Shown piece by piece: positions 8,781-18,947 of a stretch of DNA of 33,963 nt; the first letter of the stretch is position 1, and each line of letters begins with the position of its first letter. The translations under genes were made by a program, and so were the position numbers. Where the stretch lies: the NCBI GenBank assembly GCA_947486375.1, contig CANKTP010000020.1, positions 1 to 33,963 of the forward strand, written 5' to 3'. Origin of the DNA: Candidatus Hydrogenedentota bacterium (GTDB taxonomy: Bacteria; Hydrogenedentota; Hydrogenedentia; Hydrogenedentales; GCA-2746185). The notes beneath the pieces are model-generated. The model ran no database searches. It had not been told where the DNA came from and saw nothing but the letters and a program-made list of their open reading frames with translations.

Positions 8781-10217
8781 ATGAGTACCCCCCCATCCAC
8801 CGATACCCGTTGGGAAGGACTGCGTGAAGTCCTGACCATGGCCTGGCCCATAATGCTGGGCTCCATCTCGTTCACCCTGATGGATTTCGCGGACAAGTAT
8901 TTCGTCGCCCAATTGGGCGCCGACGATCTGGCCGCCGTGGGGTCCTCGAGCCTTTGGTCGTATATATTGGGCGTGTTCTTCCTGCATCTCGCCGCATGCG
9001 TCAGTACCTTCGCGGCGCAGAGCCTTGGCCGCGGGAACAAGGAAAACTGCGCGCGCTATGCGTGGCAGGGCATCTATATATCCGTCGCGGCCGGACTGTT
9101 CGCCGCGGCGCTGTGGCCATTCATCCCCGGCATGTTTGCCGCGATGGACCATTCGCCCGCCGTGACGGAGCGCGAGACCACGTACATGCAGATTCGCCTG
9201 CTGGGCTACGTGTTCATCGCGTGGCAGGCGTCGTTGTCGTCATTCTTCACGGCGGTGGGCCGTCCCATCGTGGCGATGTACGCGACGCTCGTGGCGAACG
9301 TACTCAATATCCTCTTCGACTGGCTGCTCGTCTTCGGGCTGTACGGATTCCCGCGAATGGAGATTGCCGGCGCCGCATGGGCGACTGTCGGTTCGCTGGC
9401 GGTCCAGACCCTCATACTCCATGCCCTGTTCCTCGGGCCGAAAATGCATGCGGAATACCATACGCGCACGTCGTTCGCGATCGACATGGTAAAGGTCCGC
9501 GAATTTCTCCGCATTGGTTGGCCCTCCGGTGTCGCCGCCTTCATGGATGTCGCCGCCTGGGGCATCTTCACGAGTTTCATTGTCGGCGGCCAGGGGCGGA
9601 CGATGCAGCTCGCCGCCCACACCGCCGCCCTGACCTTCATGCACTTGTCCTTCATACCGGTGCTGGGCCTGAACCAGGCCACGACGGCGATTGTCGGGCA
9701 ATGGATTGGTCGCAAGCAGATCGCGATCGCGAAAGCGCGCGCCTACACCGCCGTGAAAATCGGCGTGGCGTTCATGATGACGACGGCACTGCTGGGCGTG
9801 TTCTTCGGCTCCGAAATGATCTCCCTCATGAGCGACGATCCTGAAATCATCCGGCTGGGCCACCTGCTGCTCATATTCGCCGGCATATTCGCGGGTTTCG
9901 ACGCGATCAGCATCGTCCTCCTGGGGGCGCTTCGCGGGGCGGGCGACACGCAATGGAGCATGCGCGTCTTGATCGTCGGCGCGTTCGTGTTCCTGTTGCC
10001 CATGGGATACGTCTTCGCGCGGCCGCTCGGGATGGACGTCGCCGGTGCCTGGGTCGGCGCCACGATCTACATCATCGCCCTGAGCGGCGTGGTGCTCCAC
10101 CGCTTCCACGGCGAACGATGGAAGCACATTGTCATCTTCGAGGAGGACCGGCCCAGGACTGCGGACGATGGCGTCCCCGTCGCGCCGACCGTCCAAGGCG
10201 ATCCGGTCGCGCCGTGA
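8781..10217 (+). CDS. MATE family multidrug/Na+-driven efflux transporter
   Basis: The 478-residue protein is the usual length for the MATE family (about 450-480) and has roughly twelve membrane spans in two bundles. The opening segment EVLTMAWPIMLGSISFTLMDFADKYF has the typical first helix with Pro and an acidic/polar pair. FIPVLGLNQATTAIVGQWIG at the start of the second half is a classic MATE motif, as is GALRGAGDTQWSM in the tenth helix region. It would expel organic cations or other compounds through the inner membrane in exchange for Na+ or H+. The ATG directly precedes the conserved N-terminus, with only a weak Shine-Dalgarno. The epimerase gene follows after 82 bases and may be co-transcribed; no functional link is obvious. 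Confidence 0.93.
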   Translation: MSTPPSTDTRWEGLREVLTMAWPIMLGSISFTLMDFADKYFVAQLGADDLAAVGSSSLWSYILGVFFLHLAACVSTFAAQSLGRGNKENCARYAWQGIYISVAAGLFAAALWPFIPGMFAAMDHSPAVTERETTYMQIRLLGYVFIAWQASLSSFFTAVGRPIVAMYATLVANVLNILFDWLLVFGLYGFPRMEIAGAAWATVGSLAVQTLILHALFLGPKMHAEYHTRTSFAIDMVKVREFLRIGWPSGVAAFMDVAAWGIFTSFIVGGQGRTMQLAAHTAALTFMHLSFIPVLGLNQATTAIVGQWIGRKQIAIAKARAYTAVKIGVAFMMTTALLGVFFGSEMISLMSDDPEIIRLGHLLLIFAGIFAGFDAISIVLLGALRGAGDTQWSMRVLIVGAFVFLLPMGYVFARPLGMDVAGAWVGATIYIIALSGVVLHRFHGERWKHIVIFEEDRPRTADDGVPVAPTVQGDPVAP

Positions 10218-10299
10218 TCGGCCGATTGGACGCCGCGCCGGCGTCCGCGTATTATTTCGGCTCTTTCATTCCCCATGTCCAAAGGAACGTCTCTCTGTC

Positions 10300-11259
10300 G
10301 TGAAACGAGTGCTCATCACCGGCGGTGCCGGGTTTATTGGGTCGAGCCTGGCGGACGCGTTGATCGCGCGGGGCGATTTTGTCGTGTTGTTGGACGAGTT
10401 CAACGACTATTACGACCCGGCGATCAAGCGCGGGAACATCGCGGGGGCGCTGGCGTCGGGCAAATGCGAACTGGTCGAGGGGGACATTCGCAACGCGGCC
10501 TTGGTCGATCGCGTGTTCGCCGAGGCGCGGGCGGATGTCGTCGTACACCTTGCCGCGCGCGCGGGGGTCCGGCCTTCGCTCGAACAGCCCGTGCTCTATC
10601 ACGAGGTCAACGTCGTCGGTTCGCAACATGTCCTCGATGCCTGCCGGAAATACGCGCCGTCGCATTTGGTCTTCGCCTCGAGCTCGTCGGTCTATGGCGG
10701 ATCGACGCGCACGCCGTTTCGCGAGGACGACCCGGTGGACACGCCGATCAGCCCGTATGCGGCGACGAAGCGGATGAACGAACTGATGGGCCATGTCTAC
10801 AGCCACGTGCATGGCCTGCGCGTCACGATGCTGCGGTTCTTCACGGTCTACGGCCCGCGGCAACGGCCCGACATGGCGATCTCGAAATTCACGCGGCTCA
10901 TCGGCGAGGGCCTGCCCGTGCCGATGTTCGGCGACGGCTCGACGCGCCGGGACTACACGTACATCGACGACATCGTCGATGGGCTGTTGCGCTGCGTCGA
11001 CACGCCTTTCGACTTCGAGATCTTCAACTTGGGCGAGCAGAGGACGATAACACTGGCGGATTTGATCGCGCTGATCGAGAAGGCTGTTGGCCGCACCGCC
11101 ATCATCGAGCGCATGCCGATGCAGCCGGGTGACGTGGAGACGACGTATGCCTGCGTGGACAAGGCCCGGGCGATGTTGGGCTACGATCCGAAGTGGGCGA
11201 TGGAGGAGGGGGTGCGGAGGTATGTCGAGTGGTGGCGGGAGCGGGGGCGTGCGTCATGA
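10300..11259 (+). CDS. NAD-dependent nucleotide-sugar epimerase, UDP-glucuronate 4-epimerase-like
   Basis: A 319-residue extended short-chain dehydrogenase. The NAD-binding motif GGAGFIG lies at the very N-terminus (VKRVLITGGAGFIG), which fixes the start at the GTG at 10300 rather than the track's 10129; AAAGGAA lies a little far upstream. Other signatures are LAARAGVRPSLEQP, SSSSVYGG and the catalytic SPYAATK (Tyr-x-x-x-Lys). The stretch RFFTVYGPRQRPDMAISKF is characteristic of the UDP-glucuronate 4-epimerase branch, followed by RRDYTYIDDIV. It would make UDP-galacturonate or a related sugar for cell-surface polysaccharide. No other sugar-nucleotide gene is nearby, so the exact substrate is an inference. 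It converges on the PSCyt1-WD40 gene across a repeat-bearing gap. Confidence 0.9.
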   Translation: MKRVLITGGAGFIGSSLADALIARGDFVVLLDEFNDYYDPAIKRGNIAGALASGKCELVEGDIRNAALVDRVFAEARADVVVHLAARAGVRPSLEQPVLYHEVNVVGSQHVLDACRKYAPSHLVFASSSSVYGGSTRTPFREDDPVDTPISPYAATKRMNELMGHVYSHVHGLRVTMLRFFTVYGPRQRPDMAISKFTRLIGEGLPVPMFGDGSTRRDYTYIDDIVDGLLRCVDTPFDFEIFNLGEQRTITLADLIALIEKAVGRTAIIERMPMQPGDVETTYACVDKARAMLGYDPKWAMEEGVRRYVEWWRERGRAS

Positions 11260-11266
11260 AAAGCGG

Positions 11267-11299
11267 ATGGACACGATAGAAGGTATGGACGAAATGGAC
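11267..11299. repeat. ATGGAC-rich repeat
   Basis: ATGGAC occurs three times in 33 bases (11267, 11285, 11294) immediately after the epimerase stop. The wording resembles the direct repeat at 7467-7499, suggesting a dispersed family. Confidence 0.45.
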
Positions 11300-11344
11300 G
11301 GACGCCGTAATTGGTAACAGGCGCAGCAGGCGCGCTGGTCGATT

Positions 11345-11409
11345 TTGTGGCGCGGGCTTCCAGCCTGCACGAAATATGTCGGGAAGCAGGCTGGAAGCCT
11401 GCACCACAA
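11345..11409. repeat. Paired triloop hairpins forming a larger inverted repeat
   Basis: Two 24-base arms (11345-11368 and 11386-11409) are reverse complements with two mismatches, 17 bases apart. Each arm is itself a hairpin with a three-base loop: GCGGGCT-TCC-AGCCTGC (one mismatch, 11352-11368) and GCAGGCT-GGA-AGCCTGC (perfect, 11386-11402). It lies between convergent stops and may act as a bidirectional terminator. Nineteen bases of the right arm recur exactly at 4865-4883. Confidence 0.8.
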
Positions 11410-11412
11410 CGA

Positions 11413-13191
11413 CTACTGCCCGGCGGCTGGCGCTGCGGCGGGTTGCGCGGCGAGGACGAGGTCGGGGGCGGGGTTCGTGGTGAACTCGGCGACTTGTTCG
11501 GCGGTCTCGGCTTTCCAGACGCCGATGGCGCCGGTCCAGCACCCGGCGACGACTAGGGAATCCTTCGCGCCGAAGCGGGTCTGGTAGGCCCAATCGGCGA
11601 GCGCGGGATAGGTCGTGAGGGCCGTGCCGTTGATGTCCCAGCGTTTCGCCGTGCGGTCGATGCCCGCGGTGACGAGTTGTCCGGCGTCGCTGAAGTCGAT
11701 CGACTGGGCCGATCCGGCATGCGCGCCCCAGGAACGAATCAGCGCGTTGGTCCAGGTGTCCCAGAGGATCACGTTGCCCTCGATCCCGGTTGTCGCGAGG
11801 ATGGCGGAATCGTAGCTGAAGGCCATGTCGTTGATGCCGGCGTTGTGGCCGCGCAGGTTCTCGACGGGGCGCCCGTTGGCGGCCTGCCACAGGTAGAGAC
11901 CGCCGCTGCGGTCCGCGCTCGCGAGGAGCTCGCCGTCGGGAGAAAACTTGATGCTGTTGATCCAATCGGTGTGGGTCTCGATGACGTAAAGCTCGGCGGC
12001 GTCCTTCGTGCTGTAGACGCGGACCTTGCGGCTGGGACCGCCGACGGCGACCATCGAGTGGTCGGGGCTGATGTCCGCCGCGAGGACGGTGTCGAAGTTT
12101 TTGCCGAATTCGCCGATGCGCGCGGCGGTGCGCACGTCCCACAAGATGACGCTGCCCGAATCGCCTTCCTCGCCGCCGCCGACGAGGAGTATCTCGCCAT
12201 TCGCGCTAAAGCTCATCGTGTAGACGTCGCCCTCGGGGTAGGGCAGGGCACCGATGAGAGTCAGCTTTTCCAAGTCGTACAGGAGGATTTGGTTGTTTCC
12301 GCCCACGGCGAGCAAGGGCGCGATGGGGCTGGACGCGATCGCACGCGCAACCACTCCGCGCTCGGTCTTTTCATTGAGGGAGGCAAGGGCGACGGCGGGC
12401 ATCGGCGGGGGGCCGTCGCCGATTTTCGCGGCAACAAAGGCCGGCGCGTCGCTGCTGGGGCCCGCGGAAGCCATGACCATCGACTCGGATCCCGCGGTGG
12501 CGAGCGTCCCGCCCGCGATCCATTGGCGGATGACTTCGATCTCGGCGGCGGTCAGGGGATCGCCGGAGGGCGGCATCTTGGGTTCTTCGGTTTGCCGGAT
12601 CAAGCGCAAGAGGCGGCTGCCGTCGGGCTGTCCGGGATTGAGGACCTTGCCGGAGCTTCCGCCCGCCATCGCCTTGTCGAAGGTCATCAGCGAGAGGCCG
12701 CCGCGCATCTTGTCGTCGTCGTGACACTTCACGCAGCGGGCTTGGAAAATCGGCGCGACGTGATCGGCGAAGGTCACCACCGGGGCGGAAGCATTCTCGA
12801 CAGCCATCATGCCCTCGGGGGCCATACCCTCGGCGGGCGCGGCGGCCTGGACTTCCGGCGCGACCATGCCCTCGGCCATCGCGAGCGCTTTCATGATGTC
12901 GACGAAGGGGTTCAGTTTTGTCTGGAACGCGGCGATCTGCGCGTCGAGTTCGCCCGACTGTGCGCGGAGTTGCTGCGACTGCGCCGCGAGGGTCTCGGCC
13001 TCGGCCTTCATCTCGCGGACGCGCGCGGCCAACTGGGCCGGATCAAGCTGGAGTAATTGCGTCAGCACATCGTCCGCCGTCGGGGCGGGCGGGGGCGCGG
13101 GGGCGGCTTCCTGGGCGCGGACGATCTGCGCGGGAAACAGCAGGGCCGCGATCGTGATCGCGGTGATGGTTGGTCTAAGGCGTTCTAGCAT
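11413..13191 (-). CDS. Exported planctomycete-type cytochrome (PSCyt1) fused to WD40 repeats
   Basis: The 592-residue protein has a signal peptide ending near VRA-Q (residue 26), a coiled-coil segment (about 39-95), a haem-binding PSCyt1-type domain (about 138-230) and WD40 repeats to about residue 570. The haem motif is CVKCH (153-157), with MPP (Met206) as a plausible second axial ligand. Repeats such as HTDWINSIKFSPDGELLASADRS and GHNAGINDMAFSYDSAILAT show the usual GH...WD pattern. The ATG is preceded by GGAAG. It is the last gene of the five-gene minus-strand cluster, 37 bases after the small coiled-coil protein, with which it shares a homologous coiled coil. Family knowledge: such fusions are common in planctomycetes, mostly of unknown function. 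Export and haem binding are well supported; the biochemical role is not. Confidence 0.9.
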   Translation of the reverse strand: MLERLRPTITAITIAALLFPAQIVRAQEAAPAPPPAPTADDVLTQLLQLDPAQLAARVREMKAEAETLAAQSQQLRAQSGELDAQIAAFQTKLNPFVDIMKALAMAEGMVAPEVQAAAPAEGMAPEGMMAVENASAPVVTFADHVAPIFQARCVKCHDDDKMRGGLSLMTFDKAMAGGSSGKVLNPGQPDGSRLLRLIRQTEEPKMPPSGDPLTAAEIEVIRQWIAGGTLATAGSESMVMASAGPSSDAPAFVAAKIGDGPPPMPAVALASLNEKTERGVVARAIASSPIAPLLAVGGNNQILLYDLEKLTLIGALPYPEGDVYTMSFSANGEILLVGGGEEGDSGSVILWDVRTAARIGEFGKNFDTVLAADISPDHSMVAVGGPSRKVRVYSTKDAAELYVIETHTDWINSIKFSPDGELLASADRSGGLYLWQAANGRPVENLRGHNAGINDMAFSYDSAILATTGIEGNVILWDTWTNALIRSWGAHAGSAQSIDFSDAGQLVTAGIDRTAKRWDINGTALTTYPALADWAYQTRFGAKDSLVVAGCWTGAIGVWKAETAEQVAEFTTNPAPDLVLAAQPAAAPAAGQ

Positions 13192-13228
13192 TCAACGAAT
13201 CTTCCGTGGGTATCGACTGCGTATGAGG

Positions 13229-13918
13229 TCAGTTTGATGCCGGGGGCGCGGGAGCTGCCTCGGCGGGCGCGGGTTCCGCGGGCGCAGGAGCGACCTCAGC
13301 CGGTGCGGGTTCTGCGGGCGCTGCCTCTGCCGGTACCGGTTCCGTTGGCGCGGGGGCCATCTCGGCGGGCACAGGCTCGGCCGGGGCAGGCGCTGCTTCC
13401 GCCGGTACCGGTTCTGTTGGCGCGGGGGCCATCTCGGCGGGCGCAGGCGCTGCTTCCGCCGGCACCGGTTCTGTTGGCGCCGGGGCCATCTCGGCGGGTA
13501 CGGGCTCGGCCGGTGCCGGTGCTGCTTCCGCCGGTACCGGTTCTGTTGGCACGGGGGCCATCTCGGCGGGCGCGGGCTCGACCGGGGCGGCTGGCTCCAA
13601 TGGCGCTTCAGGCGCGGCGGGCGGCGTCATCGCCGCAGCGAGTGCCGAGGTGAAGGACTCGATGGTGGAGACGCGGGCATTGAGCGCCGCGGATTGGGCC
13701 TCGAGGGTGTCCGCGTTTGTTCGCAGTTCGGTCGCTTGCGCGGCCAACTGGTCGATCTGCGTGCGCATCTCGACGATCCGCGCGAGCAACGCATCGGTGC
13801 CGACGGCGGCCAATTGCTCCATGACGGCGTCGATGTTGGGCGGCGGGTCTTGGGCGCGCGCGGGTGTGGCGATCATGGCCAGCGCGACGGCAAGCGAGAG
13901 GAACGATATAAGTTTCAT
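13229..13918 (-). CDS. Small exported coiled-coil protein with Ala/Pro/Glu repeat tail
   Basis: I place the start at the ATG at 13918 (GGGAGA upstream), giving 229 residues. The product has a signal peptide ending ARA-Q (residue 22), a coiled coil (about 29-95), and then a long low-complexity tail (109-229) of units such as PVPAEAAPAPAE and MAPAPTEPVPAE. The tail is rigid and acidic and may span the periplasm or bind surface partners. The 29-99 region aligns without gaps to residues 39-109 of the downstream PSCyt1-WD40 protein, with about 20 identities in the first 50 positions, so the two are paralogous there. It lies 41 bases after the DUF1549/DUF1553 gene and 37 bases before the WD40 gene, so co-transcription is likely. 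I do not recognise a named family. Confidence 0.75.
   Translation of the reverse strand: MKLISFLSLAVALAMIATPARAQDPPPNIDAVMEQLAAVGTDALLARIVEMRTQIDQLAAQATELRTNADTLEAQSAALNARVSTIESFTSALAAAMTPPAAPEAPLEPAAPVEPAPAEMAPVPTEPVPAEAAPAPAEPVPAEMAPAPTEPVPAEAAPAPAEMAPAPTEPVPAEAAPAPAEPVPAEMAPAPTEPVPAEAAPAEPAPAEVAPAPAEPAPAEAAPAPPASN
13232..13594 (-). repeat. Coding minisatellite for the Ala/Pro/Glu tail
   Basis: The codons for residues 109-229 form imperfect tandem units of roughly 36 and 72 bases, encoding 12- and 24-residue repeats built from PVPAE, APAPAE and MAPAPTE. The long near-identical stretches could change copy number by slippage or recombination without breaking the frame. Confidence 0.7.
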
Positions 13919-13959
13919 GAGGCGATCTCCCTGCAAGTTCATCAGGTCCATTGCGGGAC

Positions 13960-16392
<2,433 letters not shown>

Positions 16393-16438
16393 CGAATATT
16401 CCTCGATCTCTTACCAATACGTCCGACCAACCATGCAC

Positions 16439-16523
16439 CGTCATTCCCGCGCAGGCGGGAATCCACGCTTCGCACCGGGCGCGTCGAGAATTCCCGTGGA
16501 TTCCCGCCTTCGCGGGAATGACG
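16439..16523. repeat. Pair of ATTCCC-N8-GGGAAT repeats in inverted orientation (dRS3-like)
   Basis: Two 28-base arms (16439-16466 and 16496-16523) are reverse complements with one mismatch, 29 bases apart. Each contains a 20-base palindrome, ATTCCCGCGCAGGCGGGAAT at 16443-16462 and ATTCCCGCCTTCGCGGGAAT at 16500-16519, matching the ATTCCC-N8-GGGAAT form known as dRS3 in Neisseria. It interrupts the gap inside the five-gene cluster. The RAGGNP- and FAGMT-like short ORFs here are translations of this repeat. Confidence 0.85.
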
Positions 16524-16591
16524 ATTTTCGACTGGCGCCTTGAAAGTATGTCTATGCGTCTATTGTTCGCTTCCCGAGTGTCGGGATGGCC

Positions 16592-18937
16592 TTATTGTCC
16601 GCTGGAGAACCGGCTCTTGCGCGCGGGCTGATCGGGCGCGGCCTCGACCGGCGGGGCCGCCTGCAACTCCGCGGGCAGCGGCGCGAACACGGCAAGCTCG
16701 GCGCCGGGCGACTGGTGACGGATGATCTCGCCATTGCTCGTGAGCGTGGTGGACATCACCATCGCGTAATGTTTTCCCTCGGGCGCGTCGGCCGTCGCGG
16801 TGACGGTGAATTTCAGTTCTGTCGTGGCTGAATTTACCTGGAGGACCGGGGCCGTGATGCCATTGGGGAAATTGCCCATTGCGACATCGTAGGTACCCTC
16901 GAAGGGTGCGTTCTGGACGACCTTCACGGTGACATCGACCGACTTCCCTTTTTCCAAGGGCGTGTTCGGGACTTGGAAAGCAACGTACGGCTCGGAAACC
17001 TGGACCGGTGAGAACGGGGTACACACATCCCAGCCGGCGCTATTGCCCATCACGACGAATTTCGCCTCGCCCACGGCAGCCTCGGCTCGCGCCTCGAGAT
17101 ACAGCGGGATCTCGTTGACGCCCTCGGGGATCGTGGCAGTCCCGGCGCCGAGTCCATTCGGGAGCCAGGGGATTCGCAGCGTGATAGGGGCCGTGAACCC
17201 TTCGGCGCGAACGGCCTCGATGATCAGGTCCTTGCTGCTCCCCTTGACGACTGGTACGGCGGAGGGGCGCATGCGTATCTCGAAGGGCGCCTTGTCGGAG
17301 ACGGCCATGGCGAGCTTGTCGACGACGCGGTCTTGAAAAATGGTCAGGTTCTCGCCTTCGACCAGGACCACCTGGTGGCCGAAATGCCCGGTGACCTGGG
17401 GCGCGGCCGGATCAGGGCCAAAGGTGCCGACAACGTCCACGAGCGCGCCGGCGCGTGGGGCATCGGGCGCGCCGTGAAGCACGACCGGCCATACGCCGAC
17501 TCCCGCGGGGATCGGCAGGAACTCCGCCGTCACGCCCGCAGGCAGATTGTTGAAGGCCACTTGAAGCTCGCCGTCGAACTCGGTGCGGTTCGCCTGGAGA
17601 TAGAGAAACGTCCGGTTGCCCTGCGGGACCGTGACGGCCGCATCGAGATTCTCCGCGGCCTTGAATGTCAGGCCCGCCTTGACCGGCGCGATTTCGAGCC
17701 GGTACGAGAACGTCGGGCCACCCCGTTTGAGATGGTCCACAATCCACGCTTTGTAGACGCCGTCCTCGGGCAGCGTCAGACGGAAATAACTGTCGACGCC
17801 CGCAGCATCGTCATCGCCGGCGATTTGGCCGCCGGAGGGGGCGTTGAGATACAGGATCGAATCGAGGGGAGAGCCGAGGTGGCGCGCCCAAATCCGAAAG
17901 TCGTAGACCGATCCGGCCTTGGCCTCGAATTGGAACCAGTCGATGTCACCGGGTTCGCCGATGACGCCGTCGAATGCACCGGGCACCTGGCCGGCCGTCG
18001 GTTGGTCGGCGGCGTTATTGGGCTCGGCCTCGAGCACGCCCGGGAATTCGCTCAGCCGAAAGGGCATCTCTGTGGGCGCGATGCCCTGATCGCTCGCGGG
18101 CTCGATGAACGAGGTGCCGGGGTTCCCCGCCGGCACCGCGATCGTCTGCGGCACAAGCCCGGAATCGCCCAGCCATGTGACTTGGGCCTGCGTGCCGGGG
18201 ACACCGCCCAGCGGCGTCATGCTTAATGGCCGGGGAAACGACCCGACGTGCAGGCGGTAGAAATAACTGTCGTTGCCGCCATAGGCCGCCTCGCTCACGG
18301 CGAGCAGATGGCGTCCCGCTTCCGTCGCGGTGAACACGAACGCGGCGTCCTGGCGCATGAGCGGCGTGTCGTCCTCGGAGACCAGCTCGAGGCCGGTCGG
18401 GCCGAAGAGACGAAGTTTCGAGTCGAACAGGGCCAAGCCCAGGCGCAGCGCCTCGACCTCGACCGCGACGCGCGCGCCGGGTTGCAGATCGACCGCGAAG
18501 AAATCGACGTCCTCGTAGGGGACATTGCCGTTGATGACCGTGGGCAAGGCCAAGGCCTGTGCCGTCTCGGCCGCGTTGTTGGGTTCCGCTTCCTGGATCT
18601 CGGGAAGGTTCCCTACGCTGAACAGCTTGAGGTTCGAGATGCCCGTGGCCGTGCGGACGCGCATGGCGTGCGTGCCGACGCGGCAGTCCGGGGCGATGCG
18701 CAAGAGGGCCTTGGCCACTCCGCCCTCGATGCCGCGAAACTCGACGAGCGAAATCCCCTGGTCATGGAACATGATGTCCACGGTGTCCTGGAGGTTGCCG
18801 CCCTGAAACGCGACTTCCACGTCCAGGCCGCGCTGCGCGCCGCGCGGCATGATGTTGCCCAGCTGCGGATCGGCCGCCCAAGCGGACACGCACGCGAGGG
18901 CGAAGGCCCACGCGCACGCGATTGCACGAAGCTTCAT
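16592..18937 (-). CDS. Exported pre-peptidase C-terminal (PPC) domain protein
   Basis: The ORF track starts at a TTG at 18955, but the ATG at 18937 is better: it has AAGGA seven bases upstream, inside the stop region of the DUF1501 gene, and begins directly with the signal peptide MKLRAIACAW...VSAWA-A (cleavage near residue 22). The 781-residue product holds two PPC-like beta-sandwich domains, each opened by EAEPNNAA: one about 115-230 (with YEDVDFFAVDLQPGARV) and one about 302-420 (with GDIDWFQFEAKAGSVYDFRI). Further beta-rich Ig-like regions follow to the C-terminus. No catalytic motif is visible. Family knowledge: stand-alone PPC proteins of this kind are common in planctomycetes. It is separated from DUF1501 by only ten bases, so the two are co-translated. 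It probably binds or scaffolds surface partners. Confidence 0.85.
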   Translation of the reverse strand: MKLRAIACAWAFALACVSAWAADPQLGNIMPRGAQRGLDVEVAFQGGNLQDTVDIMFHDQGISLVEFRGIEGGVAKALLRIAPDCRVGTHAMRVRTATGISNLKLFSVGNLPEIQEAEPNNAAETAQALALPTVINGNVPYEDVDFFAVDLQPGARVAVEVEALRLGLALFDSKLRLFGPTGLELVSEDDTPLMRQDAAFVFTATEAGRHLLAVSEAAYGGNDSYFYRLHVGSFPRPLSMTPLGGVPGTQAQVTWLGDSGLVPQTIAVPAGNPGTSFIEPASDQGIAPTEMPFRLSEFPGVLEAEPNNAADQPTAGQVPGAFDGVIGEPGDIDWFQFEAKAGSVYDFRIWARHLGSPLDSILYLNAPSGGQIAGDDDAAGVDSYFRLTLPEDGVYKAWIVDHLKRGGPTFSYRLEIAPVKAGLTFKAAENLDAAVTVPQGNRTFLYLQANRTEFDGELQVAFNNLPAGVTAEFLPIPAGVGVWPVVLHGAPDAPRAGALVDVVGTFGPDPAAPQVTGHFGHQVVLVEGENLTIFQDRVVDKLAMAVSDKAPFEIRMRPSAVPVVKGSSKDLIIEAVRAEGFTAPITLRIPWLPNGLGAGTATIPEGVNEIPLYLEARAEAAVGEAKFVVMGNSAGWDVCTPFSPVQVSEPYVAFQVPNTPLEKGKSVDVTVKVVQNAPFEGTYDVAMGNFPNGITAPVLQVNSATTELKFTVTATADAPEGKHYAMVMSTTLTSNGEIIRHQSPGAELAVFAPLPAELQAAPPVEAAPDQPARKSRFSSGQ

Positions 18938-18947
18938 TCGGCGTTCC

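Noticed and set aside
13232-13594. Possible CRISPR-like array in the repetitive stretch
   Set aside because: The repetition is in-frame coding for Ala/Pro/Glu units without unique spacers; no cas genes are present.
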